Of a stretch of 64,000 nt of DNA, positions 57,014 to 64,000 are shown one piece after another. Every line of letters begins with the position of its first letter. Within the stretch, counting starts at the first letter, position 1. This DNA comes from Streptococcus taonis. Its GTDB lineage: Bacteria > Bacillota > Bacilli > Lactobacillales > Streptococcaceae. The stretch lies in contig NZ_JARZZP010000001.1 in the NCBI RefSeq assembly GCF_029948085.1, positions 122,490 through 186,489 of the forward strand. Direction: 5' to 3'. Below the pieces are notes generated by a model. It searched no databases, was not told the origin of the DNA, and saw only the letters and a list, made by a program, of their open reading frames with translations. The position numbers and the translations under genes are program-made.

Positions 57014-57237
57014 TAAGATACAAAGGACCTTAGCTGCCCATGAAAAATAGGGAATGGCGCTGACTTTACACGAAAGGCAAGACAGGCATCTTTTTTCAAG
57101 AGGCAGATAGTCCGTGTTCATTTTTAAGATACATTGACTGTAAGAACACAAAGTGAAAATAGGAGTTCTGATCAAGGAGTGTCTACTCCTTGGAAGAACT
57201 ATCTTTTTCACACAGGGTTCCAGGCGTGTTCAATTTC
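57014..57237 (-). repeat. Two tandem 111-113-bp repeat units upstream of dapB
   Basis: TAAGATAC (minus GTATCTTA) stands at 57014, 57125 and 57238, 111 and 113 bases apart. The units have the same plan as those at 10933-11156. On the minus strand each reads TATCTTA, TGAACACG...TGTG, AAAAAGAT, a hairpin and CTATTTTC. The right-hand unit carries the long stem CAAGGAGT/ACTCCTTG inside AGTTCT/AGAACT. The stretch between degV and dapB has no gene. Confidence 0.7.
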
Positions 57238-57263
57238 TAAGATACCAAGTCTGTAAGAACAAT

Positions 57264-58112
57264 CTAGACGATTGGTGTGTATGCCAAAGCAATGCTTCCT
57301 TCTCCCAGGTGGGTTCCAATGACACTACCGAAGGTTGCAATTGAAACATCTGTAGCCACTCCACCATCGATTAAAAGCTGGCGCAAATCTGCTGCTTTTT
57401 GAGGAGCATTCCCGTGAATGACAGTAATCTGGTAATTCCCATTAGCTGTTGCTTCTTTAACAATTTCAACTAAGCGTTTTGTAGCCTTTTTCTCTGTACG
57501 AACCTTTTCATATACTTCTATCACACCCTGGTCATTGAAATATAGGATTGGCTTGATACTAAGGAGATTCCCCAAAATGGCTGCACCATTAGAGAGTCGT
57601 CCCCCCTTAACTAGATGGTCAAGATCATCCACCATGATAAAGGCTGAAGTTTTCTGGATTTGATTTTCCAACTGATCTAAAATGGTAGTAAACTCTTCGC
57701 CTTGCTCTGCCCATTTAAATACACTCTCCACCATGAAACCTAGTGGTGCACTTGTAATTCGAGTATCAGGAAAAGCAATGGTTAGACCTTCAAACTCATC
57801 CGTCATATATTGGATATTTTGGTGAAATCCTGAAATTCCAGAAGATAGGAAGAGACCCAGAACATGAGTATATCCTTTTTCTTTCAATGATGACAAAATT
57901 TCATCCAACTTAGCAATACTTGGCTGACTTGTTTTAGGTAGCTCAGATGAACGAGCCATTTTTTCATAAAATTCTTGAGCGGTTAGATTTACACCTTCAA
58001 CATACTCCTGTCCATCGATATTCACAGGAATGTCTAGCACAAATAAATCTTCTTTCCGCAAGGTTTCCGCTTGTAGAAAAGCAGATGAGTCTGTTATGAC
58101 CGCTAATTTCAT
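57264..58112 (-). CDS. DegV family fatty-acid-binding protein
   Basis: A 282-aa member of the DegV family, which bind single fatty acids and serve as the FakB-type partner of fatty acid kinase. The motif [13 protein letters not shown] at the start, [13 protein letters not shown] in the N-terminal lobe, and [24 protein letters not shown] in the C-terminal lobe are typical. It follows the DUF1149 gene after 3 bases and precedes the tandem repeats and dapB. Whether it works with a fatty acid kinase encoded elsewhere cannot be seen. Confidence 0.92.
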   Translation of the reverse strand: MKLAVITDSSAFLQAETLRKEDLFVLDIPVNIDGQEYVEGVNLTAQEFYEKMARSSELPKTSQPSIAKLDEILSSLKEKGYTHVLGLFLSSGISGFHQNIQYMTDEFEGLTIAFPDTRITSAPLGFMVESVFKWAEQGEEFTTILDQLENQIQKTSAFIMVDDLDHLVKGGRLSNGAAILGNLLSIKPILYFNDQGVIEVYEKVRTEKKATKRLVEIVKEATANGNYQITVIHGNAPQKAADLRQLLIDGGVATDVSIATFGSVIGTHLGEGSIALAYTPIV

Positions 58113-58115
58113 TTC

Positions 58116-58490
58116 TTAAAACTCCAAATTAATTCCCGGTAAATCAAGGGCAATTTCTGTTACTTCATAAGTCAAACGATTAAGCATATCCAAACATGGA
58201 CGAGCTAGTGTCTCAACCTCTTCTTGGCTGAAATCACTTGGTTGGTCGATAATACGACCTTCAACATGATTGACTTGAGAAATCGTTCCACTAATGACAA
58301 ATCTATCAAAGACAATCATAAAGCTCAAAACAACTACTAAAGAGGTCACTTGATTTTCTTGATCATGCTGAAGCAACTGGAAGTTCACATCAACCTTAGT
58401 TTCAGGTGCTCCATTTTCATTTTCCCATTCAAAGTTACGCGCATCAAAGTGATACTGGCTGACAAATTCTTGTTCACGTTTTAAATTCAT
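58116..58490 (-). CDS. DUF1149 family protein
   Basis: The 124-aa protein has family-typical features: MNLKREQEFVSQYHFDARNFEWENENG near the start and the C-terminal ALDLPGINLEF. Its function is unknown; a SecB-like fold has been suggested for the family. GGAG 6 bases before the ATG at 58490 decides the start, though two further in-frame ATG lie 12 bases upstream. It leads a unit with degV and perhaps dapB-cca, under an extended -10 promoter (TATGGTACAAT). Confidence 0.7.
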   Translation of the reverse strand: MNLKREQEFVSQYHFDARNFEWENENGAPETKVDVNFQLLQHDQENQVTSLVVVLSFMIVFDRFVISGTISQVNHVEGRIIDQPSDFSQEEVETLARPCLDMLNRLTYEVTEIALDLPGINLEF

Positions 58491-58526
58491 TTTCATCTCC
58501 ATTTGTACAATTACAATATAGTTGCC

Positions 58527-58532
58527 ATTGTA
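58527..58532 (-). promoter_or_regulatory. Extended -10 promoter of the DUF1149-degV unit
   Basis: TACAAT on the minus strand preceded by TATGG, about 37 bases before the ATG at 58490. The -35 (TAGCAG at 17 bases) is poor. Confidence 0.5.
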
Positions 58533-58561
58533 CCATATTTTTTTATTTTCTGCTAGAGTTA

Positions 58562-59911
58562 CTAAATACCAATCTCCGTTTTAACAACTTGAGCAATTGT
58601 ATCCACGTAGTAGTCTACTTCTTCCGTTGTAGGTGCTTCAGCCATGACTCGCAATAGTGGTTCTGTTCCGCTCGGACGAACGAGGATGCGGCCATTCCCT
58701 GCCATTTCTTCTTCCATCTTCTCGATAATGGCTTTGATAGCAGGAACTTCCATTGCCTTTTCTTTCATGGCATTTTCCACACGAATATTAACTAATTTTT
58801 GTGGGTAAATAGTCACTTCTGCTGCTAATTCTGATAAACTCTTACCTGTTTCTTGCATGATCTTCGTCAATTGCACAGCTGATAACTGACCATCACCAGT
58901 TGTATTGTAGTCCATCAAGATAACGTGACCAGACTGCTCACCTCCAAGGTTATAGCCAGACTTTCTCATTTCTTCAACTACATAGCGGTCTCCAACAGCA
59001 GTGACTGCTTTATTAATACCTTCACGGTCCAAGGCCTTATGGAAACCAAGGTTGGACATAACTGTTGTTACGATCGTATTTTGAGCCAATTGACCTTTTT
59101 CAGAAAGGTATTTCCCGATGATGTACATAATCTTGTCACCATCAACGATTTCTCCATTTTCATCAACAGCAATCAAACGGTCGCTATCACCATCAAAGGC
59201 CAAACCGATAGCTGACCCGCTTTCTTTTACAAGTTCTTGCAAGGCTTCTGGATGAGTTGAACCAACGTTCAAGTTGATGTTAAGGCCATCTGGTGTTTCA
59301 CCAATAACTGTTAATTGAGCACCTAGGTCTGCAAAAATTTGACGAGCACTTGTTGCAGCTGCTCCGTTAGCAGTGTCCAAGGCAACTTTCATCCCTTCAA
59401 GAGGAGTTCCAGTTGAAACAAGGTAGGCTTCATACTTACGCAATCCTTCTGGATAATCAACAACAGTACCTAAACCTTCAGCACTTGGACGTGGAAGAGT
59501 ATCTTCGCTGGCATCAAGCAAGGCTTCGATTTCTGTTTCCTTGTCATCGTCAAGTTTAAAGCCGTCACCACCAAAGAATTTAATACCGTTATCAAGGGCT
59601 GGGTTGTGACTAGCCGAAATCATAACACCTGCACTGGCTCCCTCAGTTTTAACTAAGTACGCTACTGCTGGTGTTGCAAGTACACCAAGTTTATAAACGT
59701 GAATTCCCACTGAAAGAAGACCAGCAATCAAAGCTGCTTCTAGCATTTGACCTGAGATACGAGTGTCACGTCCTACAAACACTTTTGGTGCTTCAGTCGT
59801 ATGTTGACTGAGAACATAACCTCCAAAACGTCCCAATTTAAAAGCTAATTCTGGCGTAAGTTCTACGTTTGCTTCTCCACGGACTCCGTCCGTTCCAAAA
59901 TATTTACCCAT
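58562..59911 (-). CDS. glmM: Phosphoglucosamine mutase
   Basis: Converts glucosamine 6-phosphate to glucosamine 1-phosphate for UDP-GlcNAc. The 449-aa protein has the start [14 protein letters not shown], the phosphoserine loop [12 protein letters not shown] (about 100-110), the metal site DGDSDRL, and the phosphate-binding loop [12 protein letters not shown]. It is third in cdaA-cdaR-glmM, the conserved operon that links c-di-AMP signalling with cell-wall precursor synthesis. Confidence 0.97.
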   Translation of the reverse strand: MGKYFGTDGVRGEANVELTPELAFKLGRFGGYVLSQHTTEAPKVFVGRDTRISGQMLEAALIAGLLSVGIHVYKLGVLATPAVAYLVKTEGASAGVMISASHNPALDNGIKFFGGDGFKLDDDKETEIEALLDASEDTLPRPSAEGLGTVVDYPEGLRKYEAYLVSTGTPLEGMKVALDTANGAAATSARQIFADLGAQLTVIGETPDGLNINLNVGSTHPEALQELVKESGSAIGLAFDGDSDRLIAVDENGEIVDGDKIMYIIGKYLSEKGQLAQNTIVTTVMSNLGFHKALDREGINKAVTAVGDRYVVEEMRKSGYNLGGEQSGHVILMDYNTTGDGQLSAVQLTKIMQETGKSLSELAAEVTIYPQKLVNIRVENAMKEKAMEVPAIKAIIEKMEEEMAGNGRILVRPSGTEPLLRVMAEAPTTEEVDYYVDTIAQVVKTEIGI

Positions 59912-59933
59912 GTTATATCCTTTTCTAATTTTT

Positions 59934-60725
59934 TTAGTCTTTCTTTGAAGAGTCTGGTTTGGTTTCAGACTCTGTAGTAGAAGATTTCGTTGAAGATGAG
60001 CCAGTAGTTGAAGAGCTTGAACTACTTGCTGATCTAGCTTGTTTCGTTGTTATCTTCATGGTTGTTTCATACGGTGTAATCACCGTTGGTAAAACTGTTC
60101 CATTCTTATCAATAGCTTGTAGAGGAACTGAACCTGTATAATTTCCTGTAATTTTTTCACTAGTTGGTAAAACAGCCACAATCTTATCAATCTTAGACAA
60201 GGTATCAACATCACTAGTAACCGAAACGCGTTCATCTGAAACAGTCACACTATCGATAAGAATTCGTTCATCAACCTTACCAGAGTCAATCTGTGGAGTG
60301 ACTGGTAAATTATCCCGTGTTGCTTTCTTCCCAATTTTAACGGTGATTTTCTGCGGTGTTGCTAGGGCTGTTAAACCACTTGGTAGATTCTCAATGGTCA
60401 AGGGAACTTCAACGGTTCCTTCTGTCGCCTGTGTTAAATCTGCAGTAACCTTAAATTTACGAGTGCTTTCTTGCATCTCACTAGCCAAGGTCACTCGATT
60501 GGATCCAGTTAAAAATACCGTTACTTCTGAACTAAAACCACTAATAAAATACTGCTCACTATCGTACTGAATATCAATTGGTACATTTACGACCGTATTG
60601 GTATAGGTTTCTGTTCGAGCCGGTCTTGCATTATTATTATTTTGATAATTAATAGAGGTAGCGTAAATAAATAAAACGCAAGCAAAGAGGAGTGAGGAGA
60701 TGATATATAAACTATTTTTTTTCAT
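59934..60725 (-). CDS. cdaR: CdaA regulatory protein CdaR (YbbR domains)
   Basis: CdaR is anchored in the membrane and modulates the c-di-AMP cyclase CdaA. The 263-aa protein has one N-terminal helix (about 6-26) and then two YbbR-type extracellular domains (about 45-120 and 130-220). A Ser/Thr/Lys-rich tail of about 35 residues follows. It overlaps cdaA by 14 bases and lies 22 bases upstream of glmM. Confidence 0.93.
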   Translation of the reverse strand: MKKNSLYIISSLLFACVLFIYATSINYQNNNNARPARTETYTNTVVNVPIDIQYDSEQYFISGFSSEVTVFLTGSNRVTLASEMQESTRKFKVTADLTQATEGTVEVPLTIENLPSGLTALATPQKITVKIGKKATRDNLPVTPQIDSGKVDERILIDSVTVSDERVSVTSDVDTLSKIDKIVAVLPTSEKITGNYTGSVPLQAIDKNGTVLPTVITPYETTMKITTKQARSASSSSSSTTGSSSTKSSTTESETKPDSSKKD

Positions 60726-61569
60726 TCTTCCAGCCTCCTAATATACGCTCTGTTAAGCTTGGCTCTTGTGAATTTTCCGGAATCAGTATACGACGTAGCT
60801 CTTCCTCAAATTCTTCCATCGTTAAATCATGCTTAAAGACACCATTATAGGTAATGGAAATACCTCCAGTTTCCTCTGATACCACAAAAGTGAGAGCATC
60901 AGAAACCTCAGATAAACCAATGGCTGCACGGTGTCGCGTTCCAAACTCCTTAGAAATACCAGTGTCTTCAGTAAGTGGAAGATAAGCAGATGTTACAGCT
61001 ATTCGATCACCTTTTATAATGACTGCACCATCATGTAAAGGTGTGTTTGGAATGAAGATATTGATTAAGAGTTCTGCAGAAATCTTAGCATCTAAAGGAA
61101 TCCCCGTGGAAATATATTCCTGCAAGGTTCTGACACGCTGAACTGATACAAGTGCTCCAATTTTTCGCGGGCTCATATATTCAACTGCTTTAACAAAGGC
61201 CTGAATCATCTGTTCTTCTGAACTCATTGGTGTACTTGAAAAGAAATCAGTCGCACGTCCTAATCGCTCTAAACCTGTCCGAATTTCTGGAGAGAAAATA
61301 ACAACCGCTGCGATAACACCGTAAGTAATCAATTGATTGATCAACCAAGAAATAGTCGTCAAGCCCAGAGTATTTGCTACTATCTGAGCTAAGATAAAGA
61401 CTAAAACCCCTCGAACCAGGATCATAATCTTGGTTCCTGCAATTGATTTTGTAAATTGGTATAAGATATAGGCAACGATAAGAATATCAATCACATTTAT
61501 CAGAATACTCCAAGGACTGGAAAACAAACTAGACCAGTATTGAAGATTAGATAATTGCTGAAAATTCAT
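60712..61569 (-). CDS. cdaA: Diadenylate cyclase CdaA
   Basis: Makes cyclic di-AMP from two ATP; membrane-bound. The 285-aa protein has three N-terminal helices (about 15-100) and the DAC domain with LHDGAVIIKGDRI (DGA) and GTRHRAAIGLSE (RHR) motifs, both intact. GGAGG 8 bases before the ATG at 61569 decides the start; an in-frame ATG at 61605 is upstream of it. It leads cdaA-cdaR-glmM. Divergent to the ferredoxin-NADP reductase gene, with 134 bases between. Confidence 0.96.
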   Translation of the reverse strand: MNFQQLSNLQYWSSLFSSPWSILINVIDILIVAYILYQFTKSIAGTKIMILVRGVLVFILAQIVANTLGLTTISWLINQLITYGVIAAVVIFSPEIRTGLERLGRATDFFSSTPMSSEEQMIQAFVKAVEYMSPRKIGALVSVQRVRTLQEYISTGIPLDAKISAELLINIFIPNTPLHDGAVIIKGDRIAVTSAYLPLTEDTGISKEFGTRHRAAIGLSEVSDALTFVVSEETGGISITYNGVFKHDLTMEEFEEELRRILIPENSQEPSLTERILGGWKNEKK

Positions 61570-61703
61570 TCTAGGCCTCCTCTCCATAAAAAAGCTACTC
61601 TTCATTATATCATTTTATATGAAAATTTTCTTCCCCCTACTTCATTTTAAATTGGTAGAAAATATGATAGAATAAAATGATAGAAATGAATTAAGGAGAA
61701 ACC

Positions 61704-62672
61704 ATGTCTGAACTATATGATATTACCATTGTAGGAGGTGGACCTGTCGGTCTTTTCGCAGCCTTTTATGCTCACCTTCGTCAAGCCAAAGTACAAATCA
61801 TCGATTCTCTTCCTCAACTAGGTGGTCAACCTGCCATCCTATATCCTGAAAAACAAATTCTCGATGTTCCAGGTTTTCCAAACCTCACAGGGGAAGAATT
61901 GACTAACCGCCTTTTGGAACAACTTGAAGGGTTTGAGACACCTATTCACCTCAATGAAACTGTTCTTGAGATTGAAAAAGAGGATGATGTTTTTAAGATT
62001 ACAACTAATAAGGGAAATCATACTTCTAAAACCGTTATTATTGCTATGGGAGGCGGTGCTTTTAAACCACGTCCACTCGAATTAGAAGGTGTTGAAGGCT
62101 ATGACAATATCCACTACCACGTTTCTAACATTCAACAATACGCTGGTCAGAAGGTAACCATTCTGGGCGGTGGTGACTCTGCCGTTGACTGGGCTTTAGC
62201 TTTTGAAAAGATTGCTCCAACTACACTTGTTCACCGTCGCGATAACTTCCGTGCACTTGAGCATAGCGTCCAAGCCTTGCAAGAGTCTTCGGTAACTATC
62301 AAAACACCATTTGTGCCGAGTCAACTTCTTGGTGACGGCCAAACTCTTGACAAGCTTGAAATCACAAAAGTCAAATCCGATGAAACCGAAAGCGTTGAAC
62401 TCGACCACCTCTTTGTCAACTATGGCTTTAAATCTTCTGTAGGTAATCTTAAAAAATGGGGATTAGAACTGAACCGCCACAAGATTATCGTCAATAGCAA
62501 GCAAGAGTCAAGCCAAGCTGGAATTTATGCTATCGGTGACTGCTGCTACTACGAAGGTAAGATTGACTTGATTGCAACAGGTCTTGGTGAAGCACCAACT
62601 GCCGTCAATAATGCTATCAACTATATCGACCCAGAACAAAAAGTACAACCAAAACACTCAACAAGCCTATAA
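61704..62672 (+). CDS. Ferredoxin/flavodoxin--NADP reductase, type 2
   Basis: A 322-aa thioredoxin-reductase-like flavoprotein without the CxxC redox pair, which fits YumC-type ferredoxin-NADP reductases. It has the FAD motif GGGPVGLFAAFYA, the NADP motif GGGDSAVDWAL (about 155-165) and the C-terminal FAD contact GIYAIGDCCYYEGKIDLIATG. It supplies electrons to ferredoxin or flavodoxin. AAGGAG precedes the ATG. It is a single gene with a strong terminator. Confidence 0.9.
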   Translation: MSELYDITIVGGGPVGLFAAFYAHLRQAKVQIIDSLPQLGGQPAILYPEKQILDVPGFPNLTGEELTNRLLEQLEGFETPIHLNETVLEIEKEDDVFKITTNKGNHTSKTVIIAMGGGAFKPRPLELEGVEGYDNIHYHVSNIQQYAGQKVTILGGGDSAVDWALAFEKIAPTTLVHRRDNFRALEHSVQALQESSVTIKTPFVPSQLLGDGQTLDKLEITKVKSDETESVELDHLFVNYGFKSSVGNLKKWGLELNRHKIIVNSKQESSQAGIYAIGDCCYYEGKIDLIATGLGEAPTAVNNAINYIDPEQKVQPKHSTSL

Positions 62673-62718
62673 TGTCAAAATTACAACTTTATTAAAAAAT
62701 CAAGTGAAATTTCATGAT

Positions 62719-62766
62719 AAAACGCATAATAACAAGTATCCAAAGAACTTGCTATTATGCGTTTTT
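62719..62766 (+). terminator. Terminator after the ferredoxin-NADP reductase gene
   Basis: AAAACGCATAATAACAAG pairs with CTTGCTATTATGCGTTTT and T follows. Similar in its outer stem to the one at 24683. Confidence 0.9.
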
Positions 62767-63053
62767 ATGATTTTAAAAACTTTTCCACTAACCACCTTTA
62801 TTTGCTTTTTATATAAAGTTTAATACTTATTGATTAGTTTTTTAATATTTCCCCTCATTCCGACATATTCAGACTAACAAACTCTGTGCACCGTATAAGT
62901 AATACTAGATAATATTCTATCTTAGTGTAATTTGTAGTGAAAGTTCGAAGTTAACATTTACAAATTGACGTTAAATACAGTTATGAACATGTTATAAAGT
63001 TTGATGTTAGGGCTGTTAGATTAATTATTACATAAGTTAAGTGTTAAACTGGC
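62767..63053. other. AT-rich gap without recognised features
   Basis: No gene, promoter pair or repeat that I can support is seen here apart from a short AGATA-ATATT-CTATCT dyad near 62910. Base composition falls from here into the kinase gene, so this may be the border of an accessory segment. Confidence 0.4.
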
Positions 63054-64000
63054 TCATTTATTATTCTGTATCGGTAATATAAATTTAACTTCAGCACCAC
63101 GACAAGCTTCTCTATTTTTCAAGATTACTGATCCACCATGTAATTTAATTATTTGTTCAGTAATAAATAGTCCAATACCATAATTGGTTGCAGAATGCCT
63201 GCTATAATCTCCACGATAGAACTGTTCTTTTGCGTGAATTAAATCGATATCAGAAAAACCTTTCCCGTTATCTAATATTGATATTTCTAAAAATTCATCT
63301 ACAGTTTTTATATTCAATTCCAATGTAACTATTCCATTATTATTTTCAATTGAATTCGCTAAGACATTTTGCAATGCTCTCTCTAAGAGTTTCAAGTCTA
63401 CACTCATTATACCATCTTCAACTACTACATTAGTTTTTAGATTGTTAGAATTAATTGACATTAGTTCTTTAGAAACTGTTACCAATTGTTCTGATACAGT
63501 TTTTACTGCCAACGATTGTGGCTGGTATTCAGTGGCATTAGAATTCTTATTCATGATTAGAAGTGTTTTTATATATTCAGATATTCTATTGCTATTACTC
63601 AGTATATAATCTATATAAATACTCTGGTCCTCTGTCACAGATGTCTTTTTAAGCAACTCAGTATTTCCTTGAACAATAGATACTGGGGTTTTCAAGTCAT
63701 GTATCAAAGCAGAAATCTGTTTTTGCTTGTTTTCTTCCTGTATCCACTCTTTGATTAATGACTCTTGCAAAGCATTTCTCATTTTCTCTAAACTAAATAG
63801 AACTTCATTAAATTCTTTGACTCTTGAATAATGCAGGTCAAAATCTAAAGTTTGTTCTGATATTTTTTCGGAAGCAGCAAATATAGGTGAGAGTTGTTTC
63901 ACAAGATATTTAGCCCATACTATTGTAACAACCAATGTATTTAGTAAACTAACTAGAATTAGAATACTGACATACACTGCGTTGACATTAGGAAAATATT
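63054..64000 (-). CDS. Sensor histidine kinase, N-terminus beyond the window
   Basis: The frame runs open to the window edge, so the start is missing. Seen are one membrane helix (about residues 10-30 of the visible part; ILILVSLLNTLVVTIVWAKYLV), a HAMP-like linker, the phosphoacceptor box LIHDLKTPVSIVQGNTEL, an N box (ALQNVLANSIENN), G1 (LDNGKGFSD) and G2 (NYGIGLFITEQI). The box LIHDLKTP is typical of kinases of the bacteriocin/lantibiotic-type subgroup (NisK-like). The partner response regulator would lie outside. It is AT-rich compared with its neighbours. Confidence 0.85.
   Translation of the reverse strand, partial: YFPNVNAVYVSILILVSLLNTLVVTIVWAKYLVKQLSPIFAASEKISEQTLDFDLHYSRVKEFNEVLFSLEKMRNALQESLIKEWIQEENKQKQISALIHDLKTPVSIVQGNTELLKKTSVTEDQSIYIDYILSNSNRISEYIKTLLIMNKNSNATEYQPQSLAVKTVSEQLVTVSKELMSINSNNLKTNVVVEDGIMSVDLKLLERALQNVLANSIENNNGIVTLELNIKTVDEFLEISILDNGKGFSDIDLIHAKEQFYRGDYSRHSATNYGIGLFITEQIIKLHGGSVILKNREACRGAEVKFILPIQNNK

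Overview
The window is chromosomal DNA of a mitis-group Streptococcus (S. mitis / S. oralis / S. pneumoniae lineage). Evidence seen in the sequence: low-GC Gram-positive gene content, two BOX-type interspersed repeats, an IS630-Spn1-like element, a phosphorylcholine-esterase homologue with choline-binding repeats, several LicD proteins, and a shikimate-psr block in pneumococcal order. The combination of loci does not let me name the species; S. oralis or S. mitis is the best guess. Both window edges cut genes: a RelA/SpoT homologue at the left and a sensor histidine kinase at the right.

Left part (1-15 kb), nearly all on the minus strand: rel, the sugar-ABC ATPase msmK under a cre-like site, a cysS-mrnC-PucR-like operon, then a pnp-cysE-GNAT-nucleoside phosphorylase operon, and metE-metF behind a perfect 21-bp methionine-box palindrome. 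Between metF and pnp lies a 600-bp stretch without genes. It holds two tandem 112-bp repeat units and several further hairpins.

Middle left (15-24 kb) is the accessory region. An HTH antitoxin follows a toxin stub, then come a pyrimidine-dimer glycosylase-like gene and a DUF1722 gene, then a second HTH antitoxin after a second toxin stub. Beyond these is a type I restriction-modification operon (hsdR-hsdM-hsdS). It continues directly into two small genes, a 277-aa soluble protein and a 137-aa four-helix membrane protein. In size, order, topology and a few residues this pair looks like the phage-exclusion pair RexA/RexB of lambda. This is the most interesting feature of the window.

24-30 kb: a DedA/TVP38-family membrane protein, a BOX element, an IS630-type insertion sequence whose transposase needs a -1 frameshift at an A8 run, an MFS transporter, ftsX-ftsE, and prfB with its programmed +1 frameshift.

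30-37.7 kb: a lic3-like teichoic-acid/phosphocholine locus. It has LicD, a GT2 glycosyltransferase, a membrane polymerase fused to a LicD domain, another LicD, and a large secreted choline-binding esterase with about five tandem three-repeat modules. Enzymes that would add phosphocholine and one that would remove it are thus side by side.

37.8-48.2 kb: the psr-pheA-aroK-aroA-ylbF-tyrA-aroC-aroB-aroE-aroD block plus an RlmI-like methyltransferase, which may start as a leaderless mRNA. Together these enzymes cover the shikimate pathway and the prephenate branches to Phe and Tyr.

48.4-64 kb: a cytoplasmic alpha-amylase with a cre overlapping its -35, a BOX element, dnaD-metA (methionine box on the -35), apt, a membrane protein, an ABC-F protein, cca, dapB, a second pair of 112-bp repeat units, degV, a DUF1149 gene, the glmM-cdaR-cdaA cyclic-di-AMP/peptidoglycan operon, and a ferredoxin-NADP reductase. 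I saw no tRNA, rRNA, CRISPR array or prophage.
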